NCBI GenBank assembly: GCA_905234125.1
Contig: CAJOGQ010000024.1
Span: 1 to 32,321, forward strand
Direction: 5' to 3'
Source: an uncultured Bacteroidaceae bacterium
Lineage (GTDB): Bacteria; Bacteroidota; Bacteroidia; Bacteroidales; Bacteroidaceae
DNA: 32,321 nt
The notes beneath the pieces are model-generated. The model worked only from the letters and a program-made list of their open reading frames with translations. It ran no database searches and was not told the DNA's origin. Position 1 is the stretch's first letter; each line of letters begins with the position of its first letter. Below, piece by piece: positions 17,524 through 24,559 of the stretch. A program made the position numbers and the translations under genes.

Positions 17524-17655
17524 CAACGCAAAATGAAAATCGCTCATAGGGAAGTTACAAATAATATTTACTAAATAAATCTTGTGGTGGCAGTTGGCGG
17601 TTCGGCTGTCCATCCTAATCACAAACTTAAAACATTTCTCAACCGCGAGAAAAAA

Positions 17656-17892
17656 ATGACAGGTATGAAAAATAGAACAACTGCAGGTATTCTGGCCATC
17701 CTTCTGGGTGGATTTGGTATTCACAAGTTTTATCATGGCAACAGCAAGGGTGGTATCATCTACATCGTCCTCAGTCTCTGCTGTGGCGTAGGTGGCATTC
17801 TTGGCATCGTTGACGGTATCATCTACCTCATGGACACAGATGAGAAATACCAGGAGCGTATCGCTGCCAACAAGGTGTTTGACTTCGCGTAA
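17656..17892 (+). CDS. TM2-domain membrane protein
   Basis: 78 residues from the ATG at 17656 (or 75 from the ATG at 17665). Longer reading would require a GTG and runs through the leader. Two hydrophobic helices (TTAGILAILLGGFGIHKFYHG and IIYIVLSLCCGVGGILGIVDGIIYL) flank the short Gly/His/Phe-rich turn that defines TM2 domains. The bacterial role of TM2 proteins is not established. In animals TM2D proteins have been linked to signalling and phagocytosis, which need not apply here. It lies 99 bp before the first caspase gene, separated by a hairpin. Confidence 0.85.
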   Translation: MTGMKNRTTAGILAILLGGFGIHKFYHGNSKGGIIYIVLSLCCGVGGILGIVDGIIYLMDTDEKYQERIAANKVFDFA

Positions 17893-17916
17893 ATCACCAC
17901 AAGGCACTATGTGCAT

Positions 17917-17957
17917 AAGGAAAAGTTTGTTTGCTTCCTTGCAAGCAAACTTTCCTT
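17917..17957 (+). terminator. Long hairpin between TM2 and caspase genes
   Basis: The arm starting AAGGAAAAGTTTG pairs with the arm ending CAAACTTTCCTT, giving about 16 paired bases with two bulged or mismatched sites and a short loop. Only a weak U-rich tail (GTTCTT) follows. It may be a partial terminator, since no promoter is evident between it and the caspase start at 17992. Confidence 0.6.
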
Positions 17958-17991
17958 GTTCTTAGAGATACACATTATTTATATATAATAT

Positions 17992-19374
17992 ATGTATAGA
18001 ATATACCTATTTTTCTGCCTGTTGTGCCTTCCTTTGTTGTCAAAGGCACAGACTTTCTACGAGGTCAACTACACGGATGATGATGGTGTGGAGTATCTTG
18101 GATTGATGATTTACTATGATGATGAGAACTGCAAGATGCGTCTTATCACGCCTGAATCGCTTGGAGCAGACTTGGTATTCGAATCGCAGTATGTGAACTT
18201 GGTGGAGGAGAAAAGCGGAGAAGACGGCGTGGGCATCATGGCCTATTATCCCATAGAAAAGAAATTCCCCATCTTCGTGTGGTATTGGCAGGAGGATGAT
18301 GCCAGCGACATCAGCGAAAAGCCTTACGTCACCTACAACATGAAGAAACTCAAGGACTATATGGAAACGGAATATTTCCGTGAGATAGGTCTTGAGGATA
18401 TGGATGAGGAATACATCTCCCAGTTCTATGGAGAGGGTGAACCGGAATACCACATGATGCTCAATGGTATTAACATCGTGAAGAATCAAGAACGCCCCAA
18501 TCAAGACATAGAGGTGACGGTGGATGATCCCATCTTCACCAACAACATCGAGCCTAATAATGTTGATGAGGGAGAAAACATAGCCCCTGGAGAAGGTAGC
18601 AACACGTTTGATATAGGAGGCTCCAATGCCACGATGCATTTGATTGTTGTAGCCAACACCAATGTGAGTGACATAGGCTCTGCTTGTGCCAAGGATTTGG
18701 TGAATCTGAACAGTGAGTTTGGAGGCATCGCAAAGGTGTTGGGCATGAAATATGACTTCAACGGCATCAAGGGAACGAACTACAGCAAGGAAAACCTTTC
18801 CAAACTGATACGTGATTTCAAACCCAACAGCGATGATGTGGTCATCTTTGTCTATACAGGACACGGATTCCGTTTCAATGACCAGCAGGACTACTATCCC
18901 AATATGGATCTCTGCCCCACCAGTTACGATGACCCCATGAAGAACTATGTGGCAGTCAGCGATGTCTATAAGGAGTTGGTTGGAAAAGGGGCACGGCTCA
19001 ATCTTGTGTTCAGTGATTGTTGCAACAACGAAATTGGGGAGACCACACCTATTATCAGCACCAACACCTTGTTCTCGCGTTCCAACAACAATTTCGATGT
19101 GAAGAAGTTGGAGAGACTTTTTGTGGATGCCAGCGGTAGTTTGATTGCCACTGCTGCCAGCCCAGGGGAACTCTCTTGGTGTGGTGTCAATGGAGGATTC
19201 TTCACGCTGAGCCTCTTAGAGAGTCTGCGTGCTCAAATCAGTGCGCTTTCAACAGACCTCCCAGATTGGGAAACTTTGGTGGGCAATGCTTTGACGGCTG
19301 CTACAGCCAAATCGCAAAACAATGCCAACACCAAGGTGCAACATGGAATGAAAATGATCAGAATTAAACAATAA
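17992..19374 (+). CDS. Caspase-like (peptidase C14) protease with N-terminal beta domain
   Basis: 460 residues with a signal peptide (1-19, ending SKAQ), so it is predicted to be exported. Residues 21-150 form an acidic, mostly beta domain that I do not recognise. A low-complexity acidic linker (~170-210) holds ENIAPGE, followed by a caspase p20-like domain (~214-455). Catalytic His291 is in FVYTGHGFRF. The Cys dyad is FSDCCNN, with Cys344 in the usual D-x-C position and Asp342 a possible acidic S1 residue, as in metacaspases that cut after Arg/Lys. It lies 24 bp before the thioredoxin gene. The second caspase in the cassette shares GHGFR, DCCN, NTLFSRS and QHGM. Catalytic assignment is by motif; substrate is unknown. 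Confidence 0.88.
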   Translation: MYRIYLFFCLLCLPLLSKAQTFYEVNYTDDDGVEYLGLMIYYDDENCKMRLITPESLGADLVFESQYVNLVEEKSGEDGVGIMAYYPIEKKFPIFVWYWQEDDASDISEKPYVTYNMKKLKDYMETEYFREIGLEDMDEEYISQFYGEGEPEYHMMLNGINIVKNQERPNQDIEVTVDDPIFTNNIEPNNVDEGENIAPGEGSNTFDIGGSNATMHLIVVANTNVSDIGSACAKDLVNLNSEFGGIAKVLGMKYDFNGIKGTNYSKENLSKLIRDFKPNSDDVVIFVYTGHGFRFNDQQDYYPNMDLCPTSYDDPMKNYVAVSDVYKELVGKGARLNLVFSDCCNNEIGETTPIISTNTLFSRSNNNFDVKKLERLFVDASGSLIATAASPGELSWCGVNGGFFTLSLLESLRAQISALSTDLPDWETLVGNALTAATAKSQNNANTKVQHGMKMIRIKQ

Positions 19375-19398
19375 TAAACCCTTCAAAACAATCTGAAT

Positions 19399-19968
19399 AT
19401 GAAACTTATTTTCAAAATTATCTTGGGCATCGTCTTGGGCGTTTTTGTGGTCTTTGGCCTTTTCACTTGTCTGGGTGGTCTTCTCGATGACGATGACAAC
19501 ACTCAAACCGAAGAAACTGAGGAATACGAAGAACGTATAGACGACTCTTATGACGAAGATGATACTGAAGAAAACAACATCGCACCCGGAGAGGAAAGCG
19601 ATTACTCTGTTTCTAATTGGGGTGATGGTACTTGCCGTGCAATCAACACAAAACAATTCTATCAGTTAGTCGCTTCTAAGAAACAAAATGACACCTACAT
19701 CGGTGAGGGTCCTTGCGTTGTTGACTTCTGGGCAGATTGGTGTGGTTATTGCAAACAGATTGACCCCTATCTGAAATCTTTGGCTAAGAAGTATCAGGGT
19801 AAGGTGCAGTTCTATAAGGTCAATGCCGATGAGAATCCAGAGTTGATGCAACTCTATGGCATTGATGGACTCCCCACGCTGTTCTTCTGTAATGGAGATG
19901 ATATTCAGATAAACAGTGGCGCTTATTCGCAAGCAGAATTTGATGAAATGATTCAAGCAATGTTATAA
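19399..19968 (+). CDS. Membrane-anchored thioredoxin-like protein
   Basis: 189 residues. An N-terminal membrane helix (~4-26) is followed by a strongly acidic linker (~29-67: DDDD, EETEEYEE, SYDEDD). The linker contains NNIAPGEES, the same NIAPGE found in the upstream caspase. The thioredoxin fold spans ~80-189, with active site WADWCGYCK (Cys115, Cys118), YKVNADENPEL and cis-Pro159 in GLPTLFF. The domain should face the periplasm and reduce or exchange disulfides, or thiols of the neighbouring Cys proteases. Cys24 precedes Leu-Gly-Gly but the lipobox is poor (Thr at -1), so a plain helix anchor is favoured. It sits between two caspase genes with gaps of 24 and 12 bp, suggesting redox control or maturation of them (inference). 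Confidence 0.88.
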   Translation: MKLIFKIILGIVLGVFVVFGLFTCLGGLLDDDDNTQTEETEEYEERIDDSYDEDDTEENNIAPGEESDYSVSNWGDGTCRAINTKQFYQLVASKKQNDTYIGEGPCVVDFWADWCGYCKQIDPYLKSLAKKYQGKVQFYKVNADENPELMQLYGIDGLPTLFFCNGDDIQINSGAYSQAEFDEMIQAML

Positions 19969-19980
19969 GTGGTCTTTAAT

Positions 19981-20946
19981 ATGAGAAAGTTTGCTTTCAC
20001 ATTATTTATTATTATAGGAGGAGTTATGGCATCTGCACAACAAGAGACGGATACCTTGTCTGCGTTTGCTGATGCTGAGCAGGAGGCTGAATACCAGTCG
20101 TTCTATGCTGTCGATGATGACGAAGAAGCGATGAGTCGAGCCATCGTGCAAGGAGGAAGCAGCGGGAAAGTCAACACCCGGCCTGTTGAAGAGAAACCCT
20201 GCAAGATGTGGGCGATTCTGGTGGCAGATACATACGATGAGAGCATTGGCGAAGATGATGCGTATGACAACCTTGCGCTCAACAAGGAACTGAAGGCCAT
20301 TGCACAATGTCTGGGCATCGAAATCAGCATTACGAATATCACGGCTAACAGAGCCTACAACAAACGCAACCTTGCTGATGCCATCACCAATCTCCGCCCT
20401 GCAGCCAATGACATCGTCTTCTTCTGTTTCAATGGACATGGGTTTCGCTGGGATGACCAGAAGGATATGTATCCAAACATCTGCATGATAGCACCCAATG
20501 CCGACCCTTACAAAAATCATGTGGCAACGACTGACATTTACAATGCCATCAAGAACAAGGGAGCACGCTTGAGTGTCATCATCACCGATTGTTGCAATTC
20601 CAAATATGGTGCCCGTGGCCCCAGACAGAGGAACAACACGCTCTTCAGCCGTAGTCATTCAAAGGTTAGCAAGAAGCGTATGGGAGAATTGTTCTTAGAC
20701 ACCAAGGGCGTGATTCTTGCCACAGCTGCTAAACCTGGTGAATACGCATGGTCTTTTGAAGGAACGGGTAGTGCCTTTACGCACTCGTTCATCTCTCAAC
20801 TTCGCAAGGAAGTGGGTATGGATCGTACAGAAAACCCCAGTTGGCAACACATCATCGACAAGGCCATCGAATCGGCGCGGCAAATGACCACTTCTTGTGA
20901 GAACACGCAACATGGCATGCGCTATATGAGTATTTCTAAACAATAA
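19981..20946 (+). CDS. Second caspase-like (peptidase C14) protease
   Basis: 321 residues from the ATG at 19981, which directly starts a good signal peptide (MRKFAFTLFIIIGGVMASAQ). A GTG four codons earlier abuts the thioredoxin stop and is less likely. A short acidic region (~20-65) precedes the protease domain (~70-320), so it lacks the N-terminal beta domain of the first caspase. Catalytic His153 is in CFNGHGFRWDDQ, and Cys205 is in IITDCCNSK (D-C-C as in its partner). The end, CENTQHGMRYMSIS, parallels KVQHGMKMIRI in the first. The two are clear paralogues, though too diverged for a recent tandem duplication. It is 21 bp before the LURP-one gene. Confidence 0.88.
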   Translation: MRKFAFTLFIIIGGVMASAQQETDTLSAFADAEQEAEYQSFYAVDDDEEAMSRAIVQGGSSGKVNTRPVEEKPCKMWAILVADTYDESIGEDDAYDNLALNKELKAIAQCLGIEISITNITANRAYNKRNLADAITNLRPAANDIVFFCFNGHGFRWDDQKDMYPNICMIAPNADPYKNHVATTDIYNAIKNKGARLSVIITDCCNSKYGARGPRQRNNTLFSRSHSKVSKKRMGELFLDTKGVILATAAKPGEYAWSFEGTGSAFTHSFISQLRKEVGMDRTENPSWQHIIDKAIESARQMTTSCENTQHGMRYMSISKQ

Positions 20947-20967
20947 TCATCTATTATCAAAAACATC

Positions 20968-21552
20968 ATGGATAAGTTTTTTTCTAATAACACATTCGTC
21001 ATTGACGAGAAAATAGAGGTTTTCAAACTCTCCAATGCCTACAAGGTGTATGATGGGCAGGGACAGGAAATTGGTGCCATTCAGGAACACAAGTCTTTCT
21101 TCAATGTCATCTTAGACATGTTCTTGTCTGACAGTATGATGCCTTTCGAATTGAATATCCTCAATGCTGACGGCAAACGCATCGCGCAGTTGAAGCGAGG
21201 ACTGACACTCCTCAGATCGAAGGTTCGTATCTTCAACGAGGCAGGTGCGCCCATTGGTTCGTTCAAGCACATGTTCTCACTGGTGAATCCGAAGTTCATC
21301 CTTATGGATAATGAGGGTAGGGAAATAGCTACAATCAAAGGCGACTGGGCGGCTTGGAACTTCGAAATCACGGATACAGCAGGTCAACGCATCGGTCGAG
21401 TTGACAAGAAATGGGACGGTCTGGCAAAGGAGCTCTTCACCACAGCTGATAAATATGTTGTCAACATTGAACCTTCTGTGACAGATGAGAACCAGCGTAT
21501 CGCTATTGCATCAGTGGCAGCCGCCATTGACATGATTCTGAAGGAGGGATAA
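20968..21552 (+). CDS. LURP-one/phospholipid-scramblase-like (tubby-like fold) protein
   Basis: 194 residues with no signal peptide or membrane helix. Repeating beta-strand/turn units fit the LURP-one-related/scramblase family: FKLSNAYKVYDGQGQEIGAIQEH, FELNILNADGKRIAQLKRG, KVRIFNEAGAPIGSFK, KFILMDNEGREIATIKGDWAAWNFEITD, GQRIGRVDKKWDGLAKEL. The 'D-x-x-G-x-x-I/L-G' turns and the closing KKW-G segment are typical. In eukaryotes relatives bind or scramble phospholipids; the bacterial function is unknown. It ends the cassette, transcribed with the two exported caspases and the thioredoxin, and it alone appears cytoplasmic. The fold call is good; any lipid role is inference. Confidence 0.75.
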   Translation: MDKFFSNNTFVIDEKIEVFKLSNAYKVYDGQGQEIGAIQEHKSFFNVILDMFLSDSMMPFELNILNADGKRIAQLKRGLTLLRSKVRIFNEAGAPIGSFKHMFSLVNPKFILMDNEGREIATIKGDWAAWNFEITDTAGQRIGRVDKKWDGLAKELFTTADKYVVNIEPSVTDENQRIAIASVAAAIDMILKEG

Positions 21553-21577
21553 GCCCCTCCGAAAGAGGGTAGGGTTG

Positions 21578-21623
21578 AGAGTTTAGAGATTAGAGTTTAG
21601 GGTTTAGGGATTAGGGCTGAGAG
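21578..21623. repeat. TTTAGGG-type heptamer repeat, overlapping the coaBC 3' end
   Basis: Degenerate tandem units of TTTAGRG and ATTAGRG lie between the convergent LURP-one and coaBC genes. The same kind of sequence occurs at 31760-31796. On the minus strand its edge encodes the last residues of CoaBC (ALIPKP and stop). A weak CCCTCC-GAAA-GAGGG hairpin (21555-21569) precedes it. Confidence 0.6.
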
Positions 21624-22805
21624 TTCATCTACAATATCTTTAGCCACTTCGACCTTGCTCTTGAGCGGATAATCTTTCTTGCCTTCAGCTGTGATGATGG
21701 TGATCTTGTTAGTATCCGTCTGGAACCCGGCACCCTTGTCTTTCAGACTATTCAGCACGATGAAATCGAAGTTTTTCTTCTTCAACTTAGCTTGTGCGTT
21801 CGATTCTTCATCATTTGTTTCAAGGGCAAACCCCACCAAGGTTTGTCCTTCTTTTTTTATCTGTCCCAACGATGCAGCGATGTCAGGATTGGGTTTCAGA
21901 CGGATGACCAAATCGTCACCTGTCCTTTTAATCTTTTGATCCGCCCTCGTCTCTGGTGCATAATCGGCGACAGCCGCACAAAGGATGGCAGAATCCATCG
22001 AAGGATACCGCTCTTTGCAAGCCTCATACATCTCTTGAGCACTCTCCACATCAATGCGATGAATGTTGGGATGATGCACTTGCATGGAAGAAGAGACGGG
22101 GCCACACACCAATTCCACTTGGGCACCCCGTTGGGCACATTCATTCGCTAAAGCAAAGCCCATCTTACCAGAGGAGTAATTGCCGATAAAACGAACGGGG
22201 TCTATTTTCTCATAAGTGGGACCAGCCGTGATGAGAATCTTCTTGCCCTTCATGCTTTCCTGCTGAGAGAAGAACTTTTCCAGAACTGCCACAATGTTCT
22301 CAGGCTCTTCCATACGTCCCTTTCCCTCCAGCTTTGAAGCCAAGAACCCCGTGCCTGGCTCGATGATATGGTTGCCATATGACTGCAGGGTCTTCAGGTT
22401 CTGTTGTGTGGAGGGATGAGCATACATATCCAAGTCCATCGCAGGAGCAATGAACACGGGAGCCTTCATCGACAAGTAGGTGGTAATCAACATGTTGTCT
22501 GCCACACCATTCGCCATCTTGCCGATGGTGGAGGCTGTGGCGGGGGCAATGAGCATCGCATCAGCCCAAAGTCCCAAGTCCACATGTGAGTGCCAAGTGC
22601 CATCACGTTGCGAGAAAAATTCGCTGATGACAGGTTTGCTCGTCAATGCCGAAAGGGTGATGGGGGTGATGAACTCCTTACCCGCAGGGGTGATGACCAC
22701 CTGCACCTCTGCCCCTTTCTTGATGAGTTGGCGGATGATGAGGCATGACTTGTAGGCGGCGATGCTGCCCGTAATGCCAAGAACGATTTTCTTGCCTTGT
22801 AACAT
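21597..22805 (-). CDS. coaBC: Bifunctional phosphopantothenoylcysteine decarboxylase/phosphopantothenate-cysteine ligase
   Basis: 402 residues, the normal length for the fusion. It makes 4'-phosphopantetheine, the CoA precursor, in the cytoplasm. The CoaC flavoprotein half (1-185) shows GITGSIAAYKS, the catalytic-region His in WHSHVDLGLWAD, and PAMDLDMY. The CoaB half (~190-402) shows ILITAGPTYEKIDPVRFIGNYSSGKMG, CAAVADYAPE, the loop KIKRTGDDL with its Lys, LKPNPDI, and GFALETND. It follows dnaN by 10 bp and is probably translated from the same message. The extreme C-terminus (ALIPKP) is encoded by a dispersed heptamer repeat rather than conserved sequence. Confidence 0.97.
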   Translation of the reverse strand: MLQGKKIVLGITGSIAAYKSCLIIRQLIKKGAEVQVVITPAGKEFITPITLSALTSKPVISEFFSQRDGTWHSHVDLGLWADAMLIAPATASTIGKMANGVADNMLITTYLSMKAPVFIAPAMDLDMYAHPSTQQNLKTLQSYGNHIIEPGTGFLASKLEGKGRMEEPENIVAVLEKFFSQQESMKGKKILITAGPTYEKIDPVRFIGNYSSGKMGFALANECAQRGAQVELVCGPVSSSMQVHHPNIHRIDVESAQEMYEACKERYPSMDSAILCAAVADYAPETRADQKIKRTGDDLVIRLKPNPDIAASLGQIKKEGQTLVGFALETNDEESNAQAKLKKKNFDFIVLNSLKDKGAGFQTDTNKITIITAEGKKDYPLKSKVEVAKDIVDELSALIPKP

Positions 22806-22815
22806 TATATATTAT

Positions 22816-23940
22816 TTAGTCTTTCAGCATCATGGGCATCAAGAGCATGATGAGGTCTTCAGTCTCATCCTGTTCAGCAGGGGTGATGACTCCAGCTCGG
22901 CTTGGGTCTGCCAATTCGAGCACGATGTCGGTGCTGGTGATGCTGTTGAGCACATCGATGAGGAATGGGCCATTGAAGCCGATACTCATGGCCATACCCT
23001 CATATTCGCACATGATATGCTCTTCTGCAGATGTGGAGAAGTCCAAATCCTGAGCGGAAATGGTAAGGGTGCCCTGATCCACATGAATCTTGATTAATGC
23101 ACTACTCTGACTGGCAAAGACACTGACGCGACGAAGCGCACTGATAAATGCCAGACGGTCAGCCGTCACACGGAAAGGATTGTCAGTGGGAATGACCGAA
23201 TTATAGTTAGGATAGCGTCCTTCTATCAGACGGCAACTGATGACATAATCCTCCATCTGCAACTCGGCATTGCGATCATCGAAGCGTACCACCACGTCAC
23301 CTTCAGCCTTTGGCAACACGGCCTTCAGCAACAAAGCTGGCTTCTTGGGCAAAATGAAAGCGGATGGCTCATCGGCATGAACGGAGAAGATGCGGTTGCG
23401 CACCAACTTATGACCGTCACTTGCTACAAATGTGATGTTCTCTGGAGTCATGTCAAAATAGATACCGTTCATCTGAGGACGGAGTTCATCGTCAGCTGCT
23501 GCAAAGAGGCAACGGCTGATGCCGTTCAGCATGATTTGCGAATCTATCACGATACTACGTGCTGACTCGTTCATCCCTGTAGGCATGGGGAACTCGTAAC
23601 CATTCTGTCCAATGAGATTGTACTTACCATTCTGGTAGTTGATTTCGATGGCAAACGTATTGGCATCGACATTGAACGTGATGGGTTGCTCAGAGATCTC
23701 CTTGATGGAGCTGATGAGTTGCTTGGAGCCGATGGCAAATTTACCTTCGCCTTCTGCGTCGGTCACCTCCAACTTGGTAATCATGGTGGTCTCACTGTCA
23801 GAAGCTGTCATTTTCAGCATTCCGTCAGAAAGTTCAAAGAGGATACAGTCGAGAATTGGCAGGGCATTTTTGGAACTCTGCACTCGACTTATTGTCTGCA
23901 AGCGATTGCTGAGACTGGTGCTAGAAACATTGAATCTCAT
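22816..23940 (-). CDS. dnaN: DNA polymerase III sliding clamp (beta subunit)
   Basis: 374 residues, the usual clamp length. It forms the ring that tethers DNA polymerase to DNA. Three similar clamp domains are visible. The N-terminal domain starts MRFNVSSTSLSNRLQTISRVQSSKNALPILDCILFEL in family fashion. The middle includes FVASDGHKLVRNR, the family's near-invariant T/A-TDGHRL-like motif, and ISCRLIEGRYPNYNSVIP. The C-terminus ends LLMPMMLKD, matching the usual 'MPMRL' ending that helps form the partner-binding pocket. Its promoter overlaps that of the divergent SSB-like gene, and coaBC follows. Confidence 0.98.
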   Translation of the reverse strand: MRFNVSSTSLSNRLQTISRVQSSKNALPILDCILFELSDGMLKMTASDSETTMITKLEVTDAEGEGKFAIGSKQLISSIKEISEQPITFNVDANTFAIEINYQNGKYNLIGQNGYEFPMPTGMNESARSIVIDSQIMLNGISRCLFAAADDELRPQMNGIYFDMTPENITFVASDGHKLVRNRIFSVHADEPSAFILPKKPALLLKAVLPKAEGDVVVRFDDRNAELQMEDYVISCRLIEGRYPNYNSVIPTDNPFRVTADRLAFISALRRVSVFASQSSALIKIHVDQGTLTISAQDLDFSTSAEEHIMCEYEGMAMSIGFNGPFLIDVLNSITSTDIVLELADPSRAGVITPAEQDETEDLIMLLMPMMLKD

Positions 23941-23963
23941 ATAAAAAAATATTTATTTGCACA

Positions 23964-23994
23964 CAAAGTTAGGGAGAAGTTTTGACAGTACAAA
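23964..23994 (-). promoter_or_regulatory. dnaN promoter
   Basis: Minus strand TAACTTTG (complement of 23964-23971) has TTTG (complement of 23991-23994) 19 bp upstream. Its spacer contains the TTTG of the opposite promoter, so the two promoters interleave. Confidence 0.7.
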
Positions 23995-24011
23995 AAAAAT
24001 CCGTACTTTTG
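23981..24011 (+). promoter_or_regulatory. Promoter of the DUF3127 SSB-like gene
   Basis: TACTTTTG at 24004-24011 with TTTG at 23981-23984, a 19-bp gap. It overlaps the divergent dnaN promoter by about 14 bp, so both cannot easily be occupied at once. Confidence 0.7.
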
Positions 24012-24052
24012 TGCCAAAATTTTAATAATGTATAACAATTCATTGCAAAAAT

Positions 24053-24481
24053 ATGGAATTTACTGGAAGAATTATTAAAGCACTTGAGCCTCGCTCGGGT
24101 GTATCGGCGAGAACTGGCAACCCTTGGAAAATGCAAGATTTTGTCATCGAAGAGGCCATGGGTCAGTTCCCAAAGCGAATGGTGTTTAATGTGTTTGGAG
24201 AGGACAACCTCAACCGCTTCAACATTCAGGAGGGACAAGAAGTGACTGTTTCCTTCGATGTCAATGCACGTGAGTACAATGGAAGATGGTTTAATGACAT
24301 CCGTGCTTGGAATGTCGTACCAGCAGTTCAGGCACAGCCTGTTGCAGGAGCTCAACCTGCTGCTCAGCCTGCAGCGCAAGCCGCTCAGCCTGTTGCCCCA
24401 TTCCCCCCAGCAGACTCAGCACCCTCGGCACAAGCCACATTTGAAACTGCTGCCGACGATTCGAGCGACCTTCCTTTCTGA
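24053..24481 (+). CDS. DUF3127 SSB-like protein with acidic C-terminal tip
   Basis: 142 residues. The N-terminal ~90 residues are a DUF3127 OB-fold-like domain (MEFTGRIIKALEPRSGVSARTGNPWKMQDFVIEE, KRMVFNVFGED, VSFDVNAREYNGRWFNDIRAWNV). An Ala/Gln/Pro-rich flexible linker (~92-125) follows, then an acidic tip, DDSSDLPF. That tip copies the partner-binding end of classical SSB proteins (acidic residues then a hydrophobic-Pro-Phe end), so it likely binds single-stranded DNA and recruits repair or replication proteins. It is encoded back to back with dnaN. DUF3127 is common in Bacteroidota; the exact role is not settled. Confidence 0.88.
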   Translation: MEFTGRIIKALEPRSGVSARTGNPWKMQDFVIEEAMGQFPKRMVFNVFGEDNLNRFNIQEGQEVTVSFDVNAREYNGRWFNDIRAWNVVPAVQAQPVAGAQPAAQPAAQAAQPVAPFPPADSAPSAQATFETAADDSSDLPF

Positions 24482-24503
24482 TTAGGACGGGAAAGAGGTA
24501 AGA

Positions 24504-24536
24504 AAAGTGGGTGTGCCAACTTGGCGCACCCACTTT
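24504..24536. terminator. Bidirectional terminator between SSB-like and HU genes
   Basis: AAAGTGGGTG-TGCC pairs with GGCG-CACCCACTTT (near-perfect 14-bp stem, 5-nt loop), followed by TCATTCTCTTTCT on the plus strand. It lies between two convergent genes. Confidence 0.8.
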
Positions 24537-24559
24537 CATTCTCTTTCTAAGAGTTAGTA

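Larger units (their letters stand above)
17276..17655. other. Intergenic region with divergent promoters
   Basis: This 380-bp gap separates the divergent 1134-residue protein and TM2 genes. It holds the two predicted promoters listed separately and AT-rich leaders of about 100 nt (minus) and 125 nt (plus). A GTG-initiated in-frame extension of the TM2 gene (from 17584) lies inside the plus leader and looks non-coding. I see no other gene or RNA. Confidence 0.6.

Noticed and set aside
17584-17655. GTG-initiated extension of the TM2 protein
   Set aside because: It would add 24 residues unlike the family and uses leader sequence; ATG starts at 17656 and 17665 are better.
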